Shown here piece after piece: positions 35,848 through 45,601 of a DNA stretch of 64,000 bases (positions within the stretch are counted from its first letter, which is position 1; each line of letters opens with the position of its first letter). The DNA lies in the NCBI RefSeq assembly GCF_010500915.1, contig NZ_JAAAWP010000001.1, forward strand, positions 620,001 through 684,000, given 5' to 3'. Below the pieces are notes generated by a model. The model ran no database searches, was not told the DNA's origin, and saw only the letters and a program-made list of their open reading frames with translations. Origin of the DNA: Alteromonas hispanica. Its GTDB lineage: Bacteria; Pseudomonadota; Gammaproteobacteria; Enterobacterales; Alteromonadaceae. The position numbers and the translations under genes were made by a program.

Positions 35848-37922
35848 TAGCGCTTTTAAAGCCTTCGGCGCTATCATCTCACCAGCCTATTTCTTACTTC
35901 ATGCTGGCTATTGCGTACGGTGTGTTGCTACTCACACTAACCGAAGAGTTGATGATATGGGTGATCATACTGGGATTGTGCGCCATTGTTGTTCGCACTG
36001 TCTCTTTTGAAAAGAGCAGTCATTTGCCCAATGCTCGCACCGTTAACTTGCTCGCAGTGTTATCCTTGTTTGCGCTGACATGGTTTGGCTTTTCAATAGG
36101 CTTGCTTAACAGCATGATTAATCTGCTGGCTATCGCATTTGCCCTTAAACTGATGCTGCTAGATAGCAAACGAGACTTCCACCTTCTTTTTTGTACCAGC
36201 CTCTTTCTTATTGGCTGCGGCTTTATTTCTGCGCTCAGTGTTATTGCATGGCTAGGGTATCTTGGAGTTTTGCTATTTTTATTGCTCTCCCTCGCCTATT
36301 ACCATGGCCCGGTAACTCCGCTTAAAAGTAGCGCTAAATTTGTAGGCACTTTGGTTATTCAGTCTATTCCCATTGCTGCATTACTGTTTTTGGTGATGCC
36401 CCAACTGCCGCCGCTGTGGCAAATGCCCACGTCCAAGTCTCAGCAAACGGGACTGTCAGACACAGTAACACCCGGAGACATAGCGTCACTGGCAAAATCA
36501 TCAGAACTCGCGTTCACTGCCACTTTTCCATCAGCGAGCGCCGTTCCAGAGCCTCAACAGCGCTACTGGCGTGCCCTGGTTATGGAAGACTTTAATGGCA
36601 AAACATGGTCAATAGGTCAGAAACGCAAGCAGGCGGAAAGACAGCTTGCAACTATGCGGCGTACGCCTCCTCTTTTACTTCTTGCCAATACTGCCGAAAA
36701 TGAAGAAAGCGATGAAAGCGGTATAAGCGAGACAAAAAGCTATGAAATGATTGTTGAACCCACAAAGCAAAACTGGCTGTTTGCTCTGGAGTTATCCGCG
36801 CCCAATAATGGAAAAAATAACATTACGGTTAATGCGCAGTTCGACTACACGCTCCGGACATCGACGCCACTTATGAGCAAAAAGTCGTTTTACTTCGATT
36901 ACCTACCCAATGCGCCGGTAACCAACCCGGTAGGCGAATTTGAGCGGCAGTTGAATAGCTTATTGCCAGCAACGTCTAACCAAGAAACTCGCCAGTGGGT
37001 AAGCAGCCTTAAACAAGCGAACCCAACGCCCAGGGGTTTAGCTTCAGCCATAATGAACTACTTCAAACAACAGGGTTTTACCTACACGCTAGAGCCTAAC
37101 GCAATGCCGGTAGACCCTATCGATAGATTTATATTTGAAGAAAAAGCCGGATTTTGTGCTCATTACGCCAGTGCTATGACGTTTGCACTGCGAGCAGGCG
37201 GTGTGCCAGCTCGAATGGTGACAGGTTATCAGGGGGGTGAGCAACTAGACGATAACGTATTGCAAGTAAGACAATACGACGCGCATGCGTGGGTGGAAGC
37301 ATTAATAGACGATACCTGGGTGCGCTACGACCCCACCAGCATGGTAGCGCCTTCGCGTTTGCAGTATGGCATTGAGCAGGCTTTAGCTGAATTTGGTGAA
37401 AAGCGTACCGACGGACTGTTAGGTGATTTGCGGGAAGGAGCACTATTTACTACGCTGCAAAACTGGATGCGGCAGATGGATTATCAATGGAGTAAGTGGA
37501 TTTTAGGATTCGATGCAAACAAGCAAAAAGACTTACTTGAAGACTTATTAGGCCAAATCACGACAAAGAAAATGACCGCAGTATTTCTGGCTACCTTGAG
37601 CATTGTAGGCGTTATATTGCTGGTGTATTTCTTTCCTATCCAGCGCCAGTCTACCCTGCCTAAGTATCACCGTATTTATCTTAACGCTTTGTCAGCCATT
37701 GAAAAACATAGCGGCGTTGAAAGGCAATATTTAAGCCCTCGGGAATATCTCAACAAGGTCTCTTCGCATTTAAATGAAAATACTCAAAAGATCCTAAGTG
37801 AAATGACGTTGCTCTTTATCGAGAGTAGTTACAGCCGTGAAGGTATTGGTGACGATAAAGCCAAGGTTACGTTAAAGATGAAACACCATAACCGCGCCTT
37901 GAAAAAATCTCTTCGCCAATAA
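35844..37922 (+). CDS. tgpA: TgpA-like membrane transglutaminase (DUF3488 plus transglutaminase core)
   Basis: 692 residues from a GTG that overlaps the DUF58 stop (GTGA). The N-terminal part (about 1-195) has several membrane helices (DUF3488). The large periplasmic domain holds the transglutaminase core with catalytic Cys in AGFCAHYASAMTFALRAGG, His in DAHAWVEALID and Asp in RYDPTSM. A further helix at about 575-595 and a cytoplasmic DUF4129-like tail follow. P. aeruginosa TgpA is essential and inner-membrane bound; a role in envelope or peptidoglycan metabolism is suspected. Confidence 0.92.
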   Translation: MIALLKPSALSSHQPISYFMLAIAYGVLLLTLTEELMIWVIILGLCAIVVRTVSFEKSSHLPNARTVNLLAVLSLFALTWFGFSIGLLNSMINLLAIAFALKLMLLDSKRDFHLLFCTSLFLIGCGFISALSVIAWLGYLGVLLFLLLSLAYYHGPVTPLKSSAKFVGTLVIQSIPIAALLFLVMPQLPPLWQMPTSKSQQTGLSDTVTPGDIASLAKSSELAFTATFPSASAVPEPQQRYWRALVMEDFNGKTWSIGQKRKQAERQLATMRRTPPLLLLANTAENEESDESGISETKSYEMIVEPTKQNWLFALELSAPNNGKNNITVNAQFDYTLRTSTPLMSKKSFYFDYLPNAPVTNPVGEFERQLNSLLPATSNQETRQWVSSLKQANPTPRGLASAIMNYFKQQGFTYTLEPNAMPVDPIDRFIFEEKAGFCAHYASAMTFALRAGGVPARMVTGYQGGEQLDDNVLQVRQYDAHAWVEALIDDTWVRYDPTSMVAPSRLQYGIEQALAEFGEKRTDGLLGDLREGALFTTLQNWMRQMDYQWSKWILGFDANKQKDLLEDLLGQITTKKMTAVFLATLSIVGVILLVYFFPIQRQSTLPKYHRIYLNALSAIEKHSGVERQYLSPREYLNKVSSHLNENTQKILSEMTLLFIESSYSREGIGDDKAKVTLKMKHHNRALKKSLRQ

Positions 37923-37955
37923 AAAAGCCAGTCTGTGAAGACTGGCTTTAAATAC
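37922..37955 (+). terminator. intrinsic terminator after tgpA
   Basis: AAAGCCAGTCT-GTGA-AGACTGGCTTT, an 11-bp stem directly after the stop codon, with a moderate A/T tail. Confidence 0.75.
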
Positions 37956-37963
37956 TATTGAAA

Positions 37964-37981
37964 CCACCGCTAAAGCGGTGG
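37964..37981 (-). terminator. hairpin after the EF-G gene
   Basis: CCACCGCT-(2)-AGCGGTGG, an 8-bp GC-rich stem 14 bases after the EF-G stop; on the minus strand it is followed by TTTC, a short T tract. Confidence 0.6.
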
Positions 37982-37995
37982 AAGCAAGTTGCTAA

Positions 37996-40080
37996 TTACT
38001 TAGCAGCTTTGCGTGCTTTCGCTTCTTCAATTACTTTGTCAGATACGTTCTGTGGACATGGTGCATAGTGGCTGAATTCCATAGAGAACTGACCACGACC
38101 TGATGTCATTGTACGTAGTGAACCGATGTAACCAAACATTTCTGAAAGCGGTACGTCTGCTTTAATGCGAACGCCTGTTAAACCTGCTTCTTGGTCACTT
38201 AGCATACCACGACGACGGTTAAGGTCACCGATTACGTCACCAACGTGATCTTCAGGAGTAAACACGTCAACTTTCATGATTGGCTCAAGAAGTTGTGCAC
38301 CTGCTTTAGGAATAGACTGACGGAATGCGCCTTTCGCTGCGATTTCAAATGCGATTGCAGATGAATCTACTGCGTGGAAACCACCGTCGTAAAGTTCAAC
38401 TTCAACGTCAAGTACTGGGAATCCAGCTAGAACACCTTCGTCCATCATTGACTTGAAGCCTTTCTCTACTGCAGGCCAGAATTCTTTTGGTACGTTACCA
38501 CCAACAACTGTTGACTTGAACGTGAAGCCTGAACCTTGCTCACCAGGCTTGATACGATAGTCAATTTTACCAAATTGACCAGAACCACCTGATTGCTTCT
38601 TGTGCGTGTAGCTATCTTCAACTTGTTGCGTGATAGTTTCACGGTAAGCAACCTGAGGCTGACCAACGATAAGGTCAACACCGTAAGTACGCTTAAGAAT
38701 GTCCACTTTAATGTCTAGGTGAAGTTCACCCATCCCTTTAAGGATAGTCTCACCAGAATCTTCGTCAGTTTCTACTTGGAACGACGGATCTTCAGCAACC
38801 ATCTTACCGATAGCAATACCCATCTTCTCATTACCGCCTTTATCTTTAGGCTGTACAGCAATTGAGATTACTGGAGTTGGAAATACCATTGGCTCTAGCG
38901 TTACTTTGTCTTTCGGATCACAAAGTGTGTGACCAGTTTGAACGTTCTTCATACCCACGATTGCGATGATGTCACCGGCTTGGGCACTTTCTAATTCAAT
39001 ACGCTCATCAGCTTGCATCTCAACCATACGGCCAACACGCTCTGTTTTACCAGTAAACGAGTTAAGGATGGTGTCACCCTTCTTAAGTTTACCAGAGTAA
39101 ATACGTACGAATGTCAGGGCACCGAAACGGTCATCCATGATTTTAAACGCAAGAGCTTTAAACGTTTCATCAGGAGATACGATAGCGTGTTCGCCAGTTT
39201 CGTTACCTTCTTCGTCCATTAGAGGCTGTGGATCGACTTCTGTAGGCGCAGGTAAGTAATCAACAACGGCGTCTAGTACTAGCTGAACACCTTTGTTCTT
39301 AAATGCAGAACCACAGTATGTTGGGAAGAATGCAAGGTCGCGAGTACCTTTACGGATACAACGCTTGATGTCTTCAACAGAAGGTTCTTCACCTTCCATG
39401 TACGCTTCCATAAGGTCATCGTCTTGCTCTACAGCAGTTTCGATTAGTTGCTCGTAGTATTCTTCTACCAAGTCAACCATGTCTTCTGGAACTTCTTTAA
39501 TTTCGTAGTTTTCAGGAAGACCTGTGTCATCCCAAACGTATGCTTGCTTGTTAAGTACGTCTACAACACCAACGAATTCGTCTTCAATACCGATAGGTAA
39601 TGTCATAACAAGAGGTGTAGCGCCTAGCACTTTACGAACTTGCTCTTTCACGCGATAGAAATCAGCACCCATACGGTCTAATTTGTTCACGAAAATGATA
39701 CGTGCAACTTCTGATTCGTTAGCATAACGCCAGTTAGTTTCTGATTGTGGTTCAACACCACCAGAACCACAGAATACACCGATACCGCCATCAAGTACTT
39801 TTAGTGAACGGTAAACTTCAACGGTGAAGTCAACGTGTCCAGGAGTATCGATAACGTTGAAACGGTGGTCTTTCCAGAAACAGCTTACCGCTGCAGACTG
39901 GATGGTAATACCACGCTCAGCTTCTTGTTCCATGAAGTCGGTAGTAGATTCACCATCGTGAACCTCACCAGTTTTATGGATTTTACCGGTTAGCTTCAAA
40001 ATACGTTCTGTTGTGGTAGTTTTACCCGCGTCTACGTGGGCGAAAATACCAATGTTTCTGTAATGAGATAAGTCTGACAT
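37996..40080 (-). CDS. fusA: elongation factor G (stand-alone copy)
   Basis: 694 residues, full length. GTPase motifs: G1 [14 protein letters not shown]3 [17 protein letters not shown]4 [10 protein letters not shown]. Domains II-V follow, with [16 protein letters not shown] and [17 protein letters not shown]. It promotes ribosomal translocation, and with RRF recycling. The gene is alone, without rpsL, rpsG or tuf, which normally accompany fusA. This suggests a second EF-G paralogue (the form called EF-G II in several gammaproteobacteria) in a genome that has another fusA in the str operon. Which copy is the main translocase cannot be told here. Confidence 0.93.
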   Translation of the reverse strand: MSDLSHYRNIGIFAHVDAGKTTTTERILKLTGKIHKTGEVHDGESTTDFMEQEAERGITIQSAAVSCFWKDHRFNVIDTPGHVDFTVEVYRSLKVLDGGIGVFCGSGGVEPQSETNWRYANESEVARIIFVNKLDRMGADFYRVKEQVRKVLGATPLVMTLPIGIEDEFVGVVDVLNKQAYVWDDTGLPENYEIKEVPEDMVDLVEEYYEQLIETAVEQDDDLMEAYMEGEEPSVEDIKRCIRKGTRDLAFFPTYCGSAFKNKGVQLVLDAVVDYLPAPTEVDPQPLMDEEGNETGEHAIVSPDETFKALAFKIMDDRFGALTFVRIYSGKLKKGDTILNSFTGKTERVGRMVEMQADERIELESAQAGDIIAIVGMKNVQTGHTLCDPKDKVTLEPMVFPTPVISIAVQPKDKGGNEKMGIAIGKMVAEDPSFQVETDEDSGETILKGMGELHLDIKVDILKRTYGVDLIVGQPQVAYRETITQQVEDSYTHKKQSGGSGQFGKIDYRIKPGEQGSGFTFKSTVVGGNVPKEFWPAVEKGFKSMMDEGVLAGFPVLDVEVELYDGGFHAVDSSAIAFEIAAKGAFRQSIPKAGAQLLEPIMKVDVFTPEDHVGDVIGDLNRRRGMLSDQEAGLTGVRIKADVPLSEMFGYIGSLRTMTSGRGQFSMEFSHYAPCPQNVSDKVIEEAKARKAAK

Positions 40081-40262
40081 TAGTTCACTTTCAATTGGTT
40101 CAGAGTAAAAAAACGGCTGGATTATAAGGATTTCTGTACCAAATTTACACCTTTTTTAGCACAAACCGATAAATCGACTGTACAAAACCAAGCCCCGATT
40201 AATTCTTTTCTATAAATATCAAAAACTTATTCATTTTTGACACTTTTTTTAAAATAACAAAA

Positions 40263-41360
40263 TTACACCTCATGTTTTGAAGTGCGAATAATTGTTACTG
40301 TTACTTCATCTCTGTCGTGGTAGAGATGCCTCACCTTGACCGAAAACGCATCTTCCAATGCGTGTAATCGCGTCTTTAGCAGCGCTACAGCGTCTTCCAC
40401 TGTTTCAAAGCGCCGTTTCATAGGGAGCTTTAGGTTAAAGATAGCATGCGTTGCCCAGTGTTTTACCAGCCAATCGCCCATTAACTTTGCTACCCTATCG
40501 GGTTGCTCTATCATATCACAGACTAATAAATCGACGCGACCAAATTGTGGTTTATATGTAAAGCCGTCAGCGGCGTGATGTTCTACAAGACCTGTTTGCA
40601 TGAGTGAGTCGGCTACCAATCCGTTATCAATGGCCTCTACATACATACCTCGTTTTACCAGCTGATAAGTCCAACCACCAGGGCAGGCGCCCAGGTCTAC
40701 CGCTCTCCCGCCGCTGCGAAGCACTTTTGTTTGCTCTTGAGAGCTCAACATATTAACCAGAGCATCTTCTAGTTTTAAGGTTGAGCGACTTGGTGAGTCG
40801 CTGGGAAATTTAAGTCTGCATATTCCCAGATGGTCTTTGCTTGCATGAGTGGGTAACGAATAGCCAATGTGGCATGTCTCGAAGGACTCAAAGAAAATAT
40901 GAATTTTTGCTTTGCCGGTATTTTCCTTTGCAGTAAGCCAACCTGCTTTGCGAAGAGCTTGGCGCATGGGCACAGTAAACTTTTTGCAAAACTTGGCTAA
41001 TGTTTTCCCTTCTTCGGTATCAGGATATTCAATATCAATGGCTCCAAAGATAGACAAGGGTTTTTCAACATCTTTCAGACACTCAAGAATTTGGCCCACG
41101 CGATCTTCTTTTTCGATATTCGCTAAGGTCGCAAAAGCAGCAATTAATTGACGAGGAAAAATAGTATCCCTAACGGCGAACTCGGCAATGGCGTTACTGA
41201 GCTGCTGCGCATCATAGAGATGATATAACACGAACCCGCTATTTTTCTTTGAGACCGGATATCCATATATACTTACCTCGCCATAGCGCGTGGTTAGCTC
41301 GTTTGCAGCATCGTTCTCATACCCTGGGCGACAATAGGCTATTACACTAGTTTGACTCAT
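40263..41360 (-). CDS. rlmM: 23S rRNA C2498 ribose-2'-O-methyltransferase
   Basis: 365 residues. The N-terminal THUMP-like part begins SVIAYCRPGYENDAANEL. The Rossmann methyltransferase has the SAM motif VDLGACPGGWTYQLVKRGM, the catalytic Asp region FGRVDLLVCDMIEQP and the Lys in FNLKLPMKRR. It methylates cytidine 2498 of 23S rRNA. It is 7 bases after ygdD, in the same gcvA-ygdD-rlmM order as E. coli, with an alpha/beta hydrolase gene inserted between gcvA and ygdD. Confidence 0.94.
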   Translation of the reverse strand: MSQTSVIAYCRPGYENDAANELTTRYGEVSIYGYPVSKKNSGFVLYHLYDAQQLSNAIAEFAVRDTIFPRQLIAAFATLANIEKEDRVGQILECLKDVEKPLSIFGAIDIEYPDTEEGKTLAKFCKKFTVPMRQALRKAGWLTAKENTGKAKIHIFFESFETCHIGYSLPTHASKDHLGICRLKFPSDSPSRSTLKLEDALVNMLSSQEQTKVLRSGGRAVDLGACPGGWTYQLVKRGMYVEAIDNGLVADSLMQTGLVEHHAADGFTYKPQFGRVDLLVCDMIEQPDRVAKLMGDWLVKHWATHAIFNLKLPMKRRFETVEDAVALLKTRLHALEDAFSVKVRHLYHDRDEVTVTIIRTSKHEV

Positions 41361-41367
41361 TTTTGAC

Positions 41368-41943
41368 TCATTTAAATTGACTTACATTTTGTTGCTCAGA
41401 ATCAGCGATTTGCTCTGGCGATACTGTTTGCCCTAGGTTCTCCTGCGCATTTTTACTAGCTTTAGACCTTACTAAGGCAACAGTAAGTAGCATCCAGCCA
41501 ACGATGAAAAATGTGCCACCTAACGGCGTGATAGGTCCAAACCATTTAATTCCTGTGATGGCAAGGGCATACAAGCTACCACTAAATAGTACGCAGCCAA
41601 CTGTAAAACAAAAACCCACACGATTTGCCCATTTCGACGCTATTACTGTGGACAGGGCTGGTAAACACAAGAGTGCTAGACCGTGATACATTTGATACCG
41701 AACGCCAATTTCGAATGTGGCTAATTGCTGTGCGGACAGCACAGCTTTGAGGCCATGCGCAGCAAATGCGCCTAATACCACGGCTAACCCAGCCGCAAGT
41801 GCTCCAATAACTAAATAGACTTTCGCAATACTTTTTGTATCTTCGCAGGTGTTCTCATTAACGGTGTCAGTCTGGCTCTTCGTTTCTTTTTTCGTGTGAC
41901 TTTTCGTGTGGCTTTTCGTATAGCTTTTTGTATCGCTTTTCAT
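41368..41943 (-). CDS. ygdD: DUF423 inner-membrane protein YgdD
   Basis: 191 residues. The DUF423 core (about 45-165) has four membrane helices with VLGAFAAHGLKAVLSAQQL, TFEIGVRYQMYHGLALL, and PITPLGGTFFIVGWMLL. The N-terminus (about 1-28) is an added hydrophilic run of TKSH-type tetrapeptides from a 12-bp DNA repeat. The last 20 residues are also extra. The true start could be later; no strong ribosome binding site separates the options. Function unknown. Confidence 0.85.
   Translation of the reverse strand: MKSDTKSYTKSHTKSHTKKETKSQTDTVNENTCEDTKSIAKVYLVIGALAAGLAVVLGAFAAHGLKAVLSAQQLATFEIGVRYQMYHGLALLCLPALSTVIASKWANRVGFCFTVGCVLFSGSLYALAITGIKWFGPITPLGGTFFIVGWMLLTVALVRSKASKNAQENLGQTVSPEQIADSEQQNVSQFK
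41896..41943 (-). repeat. 12-bp tandem repeat at the 5' end of ygdD
   Basis: Four units of 12 bases (plus-strand GTGACTTTTCGT and variants) with more decayed units beyond, up to about 41880. They code for repeated TKSH/TKSY in frame. Confidence 0.85.
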
Positions 41944-42710
41944 TACAACCCCTCACCAGATGAATTCTGAGCGTGCGATTTCTTATCCAAACCGGTCTCT
42001 TCTATAACGCTTTTTCGCTCATTCATTACTGCTTTTATAAATTCAGCTGTAGCTTCTGCCGCGGTTTGAATATGAGACTCTTGAGTATATCCACTCGCTT
42101 TCCTTGGTTTAAAGCTATGATCGCCATCGGGCAAATACTTCACCTCTATCGATGAAGACAGTGAATATGTACTGATATCTGCTTTAGTGCCGAAAGTATC
42201 ACGCTCTCCCTGTATAACAAGCAGCGGCTTGGCGAGTGTTTCTAAATGCGCTGTGCGCGTTTTTTCTGGTTTTCCAGGAGGGTGAAACGGATAGCCAAGA
42301 GCGATAGCGCCGTAGATACCAGCTAAATACTCACATTGCTCAACGGAAGGTTCATTGGACTGATGTTGCTGATATGCAGTTGCTTCGCTCAACAACATGG
42401 TTGCCATACGCCCGCCCATTGACTTACCGCCAATGAACGAAGGTAGCAGAGGCTCTTTTGCGTTAACGTCGCAAATTACGTCTGTGAAATGCTGAAGCAA
42501 TTTATCTGCTTTGTCTGGCGGACGGCGCTTACCGGTAGCTTTTATCGTTTGCATATAAGCAAAGTTAAACAGTACAACATCAATACCAAGGTTTGTGAGA
42601 TGCAGCGACATCGACTGCATAAACTCATGCTCCTTACCGGCTCCTGCCCCATGGGCTAAAAACAGGCGTGAAAAAGGCGAAGCTGCTCTTTTTATTTCAA
42701 TATCAAACAT
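41943..42710 (-). CDS. alpha/beta hydrolase (TEX30/KANL3-like dienelactone-hydrolase fold)
   Basis: 255 residues from the ATG at 42710, inside the gcvA 3' end. Features: LFLAHGAGAGKEHEFM oxyanion region, nucleophile Ser in FIGGKSMGGRMATML, GYPFHPPGKPEKTRTAHL, acid region VIQGERDTFG and His in DGDHSFKPRKASG. Proteins of this shape are common beside gcvA or rlmM in Alteromonadales but have no assigned substrate. The end shares one base with ygdD. Confidence 0.85.
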   Translation of the reverse strand: MFDIEIKRAASPFSRLFLAHGAGAGKEHEFMQSMSLHLTNLGIDVVLFNFAYMQTIKATGKRRPPDKADKLLQHFTDVICDVNAKEPLLPSFIGGKSMGGRMATMLLSEATAYQQHQSNEPSVEQCEYLAGIYGAIALGYPFHPPGKPEKTRTAHLETLAKPLLVIQGERDTFGTKADISTYSLSSSIEVKYLPDGDHSFKPRKASGYTQESHIQTAAEATAEFIKAVMNERKSVIEETGLDKKSHAQNSSGEGL

Positions 42711-43602
42711 TGTCTTGCTCTTCTTCAACTAACGCGAGGATCCACTCTCTAAAAGCGGCAATTTTGCCCAATTCAGCCTGAGATTCCTCACACACCAGAT
42801 AGAACGCATCTTTACTTTCCACCCGCTCTTCAAAGGGCATGACTAACCGCCCGGCTTCAATTTCTGGTCGCGCCAGAATAGTGTTACCTAACGCGATCCC
42901 TTGGCCAAGAGCTGCCGCTTGTAGCACTAGCATAGAGTGGCTAAATACGGGACCTTGATTAACATTTACGCCTAATACATCGACATGTTTCAGCCAATTT
43001 TTCCACGCGGCTCTGCTCATATCGTGAAGCAGAACATGATGGCGCAGGTCAGATAACGTAGATAATGGCTTAGGCCCTTGAAATAACATGGGCGAGCACA
43101 AGGGTGTTAAAAACTCTCTGTGTAGCTGATCGGCTTGCAAGCCTGTCCAACGCCCCTTGCCGTAGTAAATGGCTACATCGACATCGTCAGCTAAAAATCC
43201 TTCATCAAAATCTACTGCTTTAATACGAACATCAATATCTGGGTGGGCAATGCTGAACTTATTGATGCGGGGTACCAGCCACTGACTGGCGAAGCTTGGC
43301 GGCATGGCTACCGTTATAGCGCCTTTGCTACCTTTTGCTAACAAACGCTCGGTGGCATCTTGCAGGTGCTTAAAAATTTCTTTTAGTTCAAGAAAATAAG
43401 CCTGCCCTTCTTCGGTGAGCAGCAGGGTTCGATTGCGCCTGAGAAATAATTTCATTGATAAGTATTCTTCAAGTGCTTTTATTTGGTGGCTAACCGCTGC
43501 TTGGGTCACAAAAAGCTCTTCCGCCGCCTTAGTAAAGCTAAGGTGTCGAGCTGCTGCCTCAAAGGCTTTTAGCGCATTTAGCGGGGGTAAACGTCGATGC
43601 AT
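42703..43602 (-). CDS. gcvA: LysR-family regulator GcvA
   Basis: 299 residues. N-terminal HTH: LPPLNALKAFEAAARHLSF, KAAEELFVTQAAVSHQIKALEEYL. The effector domain has MPPSFASQWLVPRINKF, VDFDEGFLADDVDVAIYYGKG and ALGQGIALGNTILA, all typical of GcvA. GcvA controls the glycine cleavage operon, and in E. coli the small RNA gcvB. The gene is divergent from a small exported-protein gene, with a palindrome between them. No gcv genes are in the window. Confidence 0.9.
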   Translation of the reverse strand: MHRRLPPLNALKAFEAAARHLSFTKAAEELFVTQAAVSHQIKALEEYLSMKLFLRRNRTLLLTEEGQAYFLELKEIFKHLQDATERLLAKGSKGAITVAMPPSFASQWLVPRINKFSIAHPDIDVRIKAVDFDEGFLADDVDVAIYYGKGRWTGLQADQLHREFLTPLCSPMLFQGPKPLSTLSDLRHHVLLHDMSRAAWKNWLKHVDVLGVNVNQGPVFSHSMLVLQAAALGQGIALGNTILARPEIEAGRLVMPFEERVESKDAFYLVCEESQAELGKIAAFREWILALVEEEQDNV

Positions 43603-43758
43603 AGCGTTTTCTTAATCCAATGTGACCTGATCATGACAATAACATTAGATTTACTAATGGCAAGCCATACTTTTACTCGTTTTCACTTTACGCCCAAACT
43701 GTCTACAATTCACCCGAAATTAAAAAAGAACTTTTAATTTCAGTATTTTATGATGCTT

Positions 43759-43781
43759 AATTGTTAACCGCGTTAACAATT
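43759..43781. promoter_or_regulatory. 23-bp perfect palindrome (candidate operator)
   Basis: AATTGTTAAC-CGC-GTTAACAATT, 10-bp arms with a 3-bp centre, 39 bases before the ATG of the small exported protein and 157 bases from gcvA. The size and symmetry fit a dimeric repressor or activator site. It has no T tail and so is not a terminator. Confidence 0.75.
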
Positions 43782-43819
43782 GAACACATTTTATTTAATT
43801 ATTTTTATTAGGTGTGAAA

Positions 43820-44098
43820 ATGAAAAAATTACTTGTTGCTAGTGTATCAGTTATGGCGTTTGTAAGCGCCGCTGCAAATGCTAACGTACAACCAGAAAAG
43901 ATCAATCTTGCGTCGCTAATCAATACCGCTATGACGAATGTAAAAATGGCTGAAGTATTACCGGCTAACGATGCACGCATTGTTGTTAAGAAACAGTCAA
44001 CGGCAATATTGACTGAAGAGACTCAAATCTCGCTACACAAAAACTTGTTAGCAAAGACCCAACGTGAAGAGAGCCTGGTAGAAAAAGCGGGCGAATAA
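43820..44098 (+). CDS. small exported protein of unknown function
   Basis: 92 residues from the ATG at 43820, behind AGGTG; a GTG two codons earlier is possible. Residues 1-22 are a clear Sec signal peptide (MKKLLVASVSVMAFVSAAANA) with cleavage expected after ANA. The mature part (about 70 residues) is helical and hydrophilic, without cysteine. I recognise no family. The upstream palindrome suggests dedicated regulation. Confidence 0.75.
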   Translation: MKKLLVASVSVMAFVSAAANANVQPEKINLASLINTAMTNVKMAEVLPANDARIVVKKQSTAILTEETQISLHKNLLAKTQREESLVEKAGE

Positions 44099-44120
44099 TT
44101 CCTCATCACACCTGATCCGC

Positions 44121-44143
44121 ATGCCGGTGTCTGACACCGGCAT
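44121..44143 (+). terminator. hairpin after the small exported protein
   Basis: ATGCCGGTGT-CTG-ACACCGGCAT, a perfect 10-bp stem 22 bases after the stop. There is no T run, so termination would be weak or Rho-linked; it may mainly protect the 3' end. Confidence 0.55.
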
Positions 44144-44235
44144 ACGCCATCAGCACTCACTTTTAAGCTATTCTCGCTGTAGACAACGAGTAACCACGGC
44201 GCTGAATATCAATTATTTACAAATCACCCGGTTAA

Positions 44236-44310
44236 ATGCCGTCTCGCTAAGTTTCATCTCACTAAGTTTCATCTCACTAAGTGCAATCTTGCTACAAGAC
44301 ATCTTGTTGG
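44236..44310. repeat. 15-bp degenerate tandem repeat, 5 copies, near the kdsA 3' end
   Basis: Units at 44236, 44251, 44266, 44281 and 44296. Units 2 and 3 are identical (GTTTCATCTCACTAA) and the outer ones are increasingly diverged. It lies 30 bases past the kdsA stop codon. Confidence 0.92.
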
Positions 44311-44339
44311 CTGCTAGCTATAACAAAGGTACATCTGTA

Positions 44340-45215
<876 letters not shown>

Positions 45216-45587
45216 CTAGAAAAGCGGTTGCTTTGTCACGGCTACCATGGCCGTTGCCATGAGTACGGCTAATGCAGCAACGAAGAAACCCCAGCGACCC
45301 GCAGCCGTCTTCGCTTTTTTCAGTGCAAACAACCCAAATACGATATACAAAATAACACCGAATAACTTAAAGGTGAGCCAAGCGTTAACAAAGGGGTATT
45401 GCGACAAAATAACGCATAGCCAAAGCGCACTTCCCAACAGTATGGTGTCGATAATATGAGGTAATATTTTTATCCATTTTTTTGCTAATACTGTGGCATC
45501 GAATTGTGCCCACACAAAACGAAAGATAAAGAAAAGAATACTTAGCACAACTGCCGTTAAATGAAGATGTTTTGCCATCATGTACAT
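45216..45587 (-). CDS. sirB2: SirB2-family integral membrane protein
   Basis: 123 residues with four membrane helices (LHLTAVVLSILFFIFRFVW, HIIDTILLGSALWLCVIL, WLTFKLFGVILYIVFGLFAL, WGFFVAALAVLMATAMVAV). The pattern fits SirB2 proteins, which lie between prmC and kdsA in gammaproteobacteria. Function unknown. In this genome an REC/HD-GYP gene is inserted just upstream, and sirB1 is missing. Confidence 0.88.
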   Translation of the reverse strand: MYMMAKHLHLTAVVLSILFFIFRFVWAQFDATVLAKKWIKILPHIIDTILLGSALWLCVILSQYPFVNAWLTFKLFGVILYIVFGLFALKKAKTAAGRWGFFVAALAVLMATAMVAVTKQPLF

Positions 45588-45601
45588 AATTTGCGTTCCT
45601 A

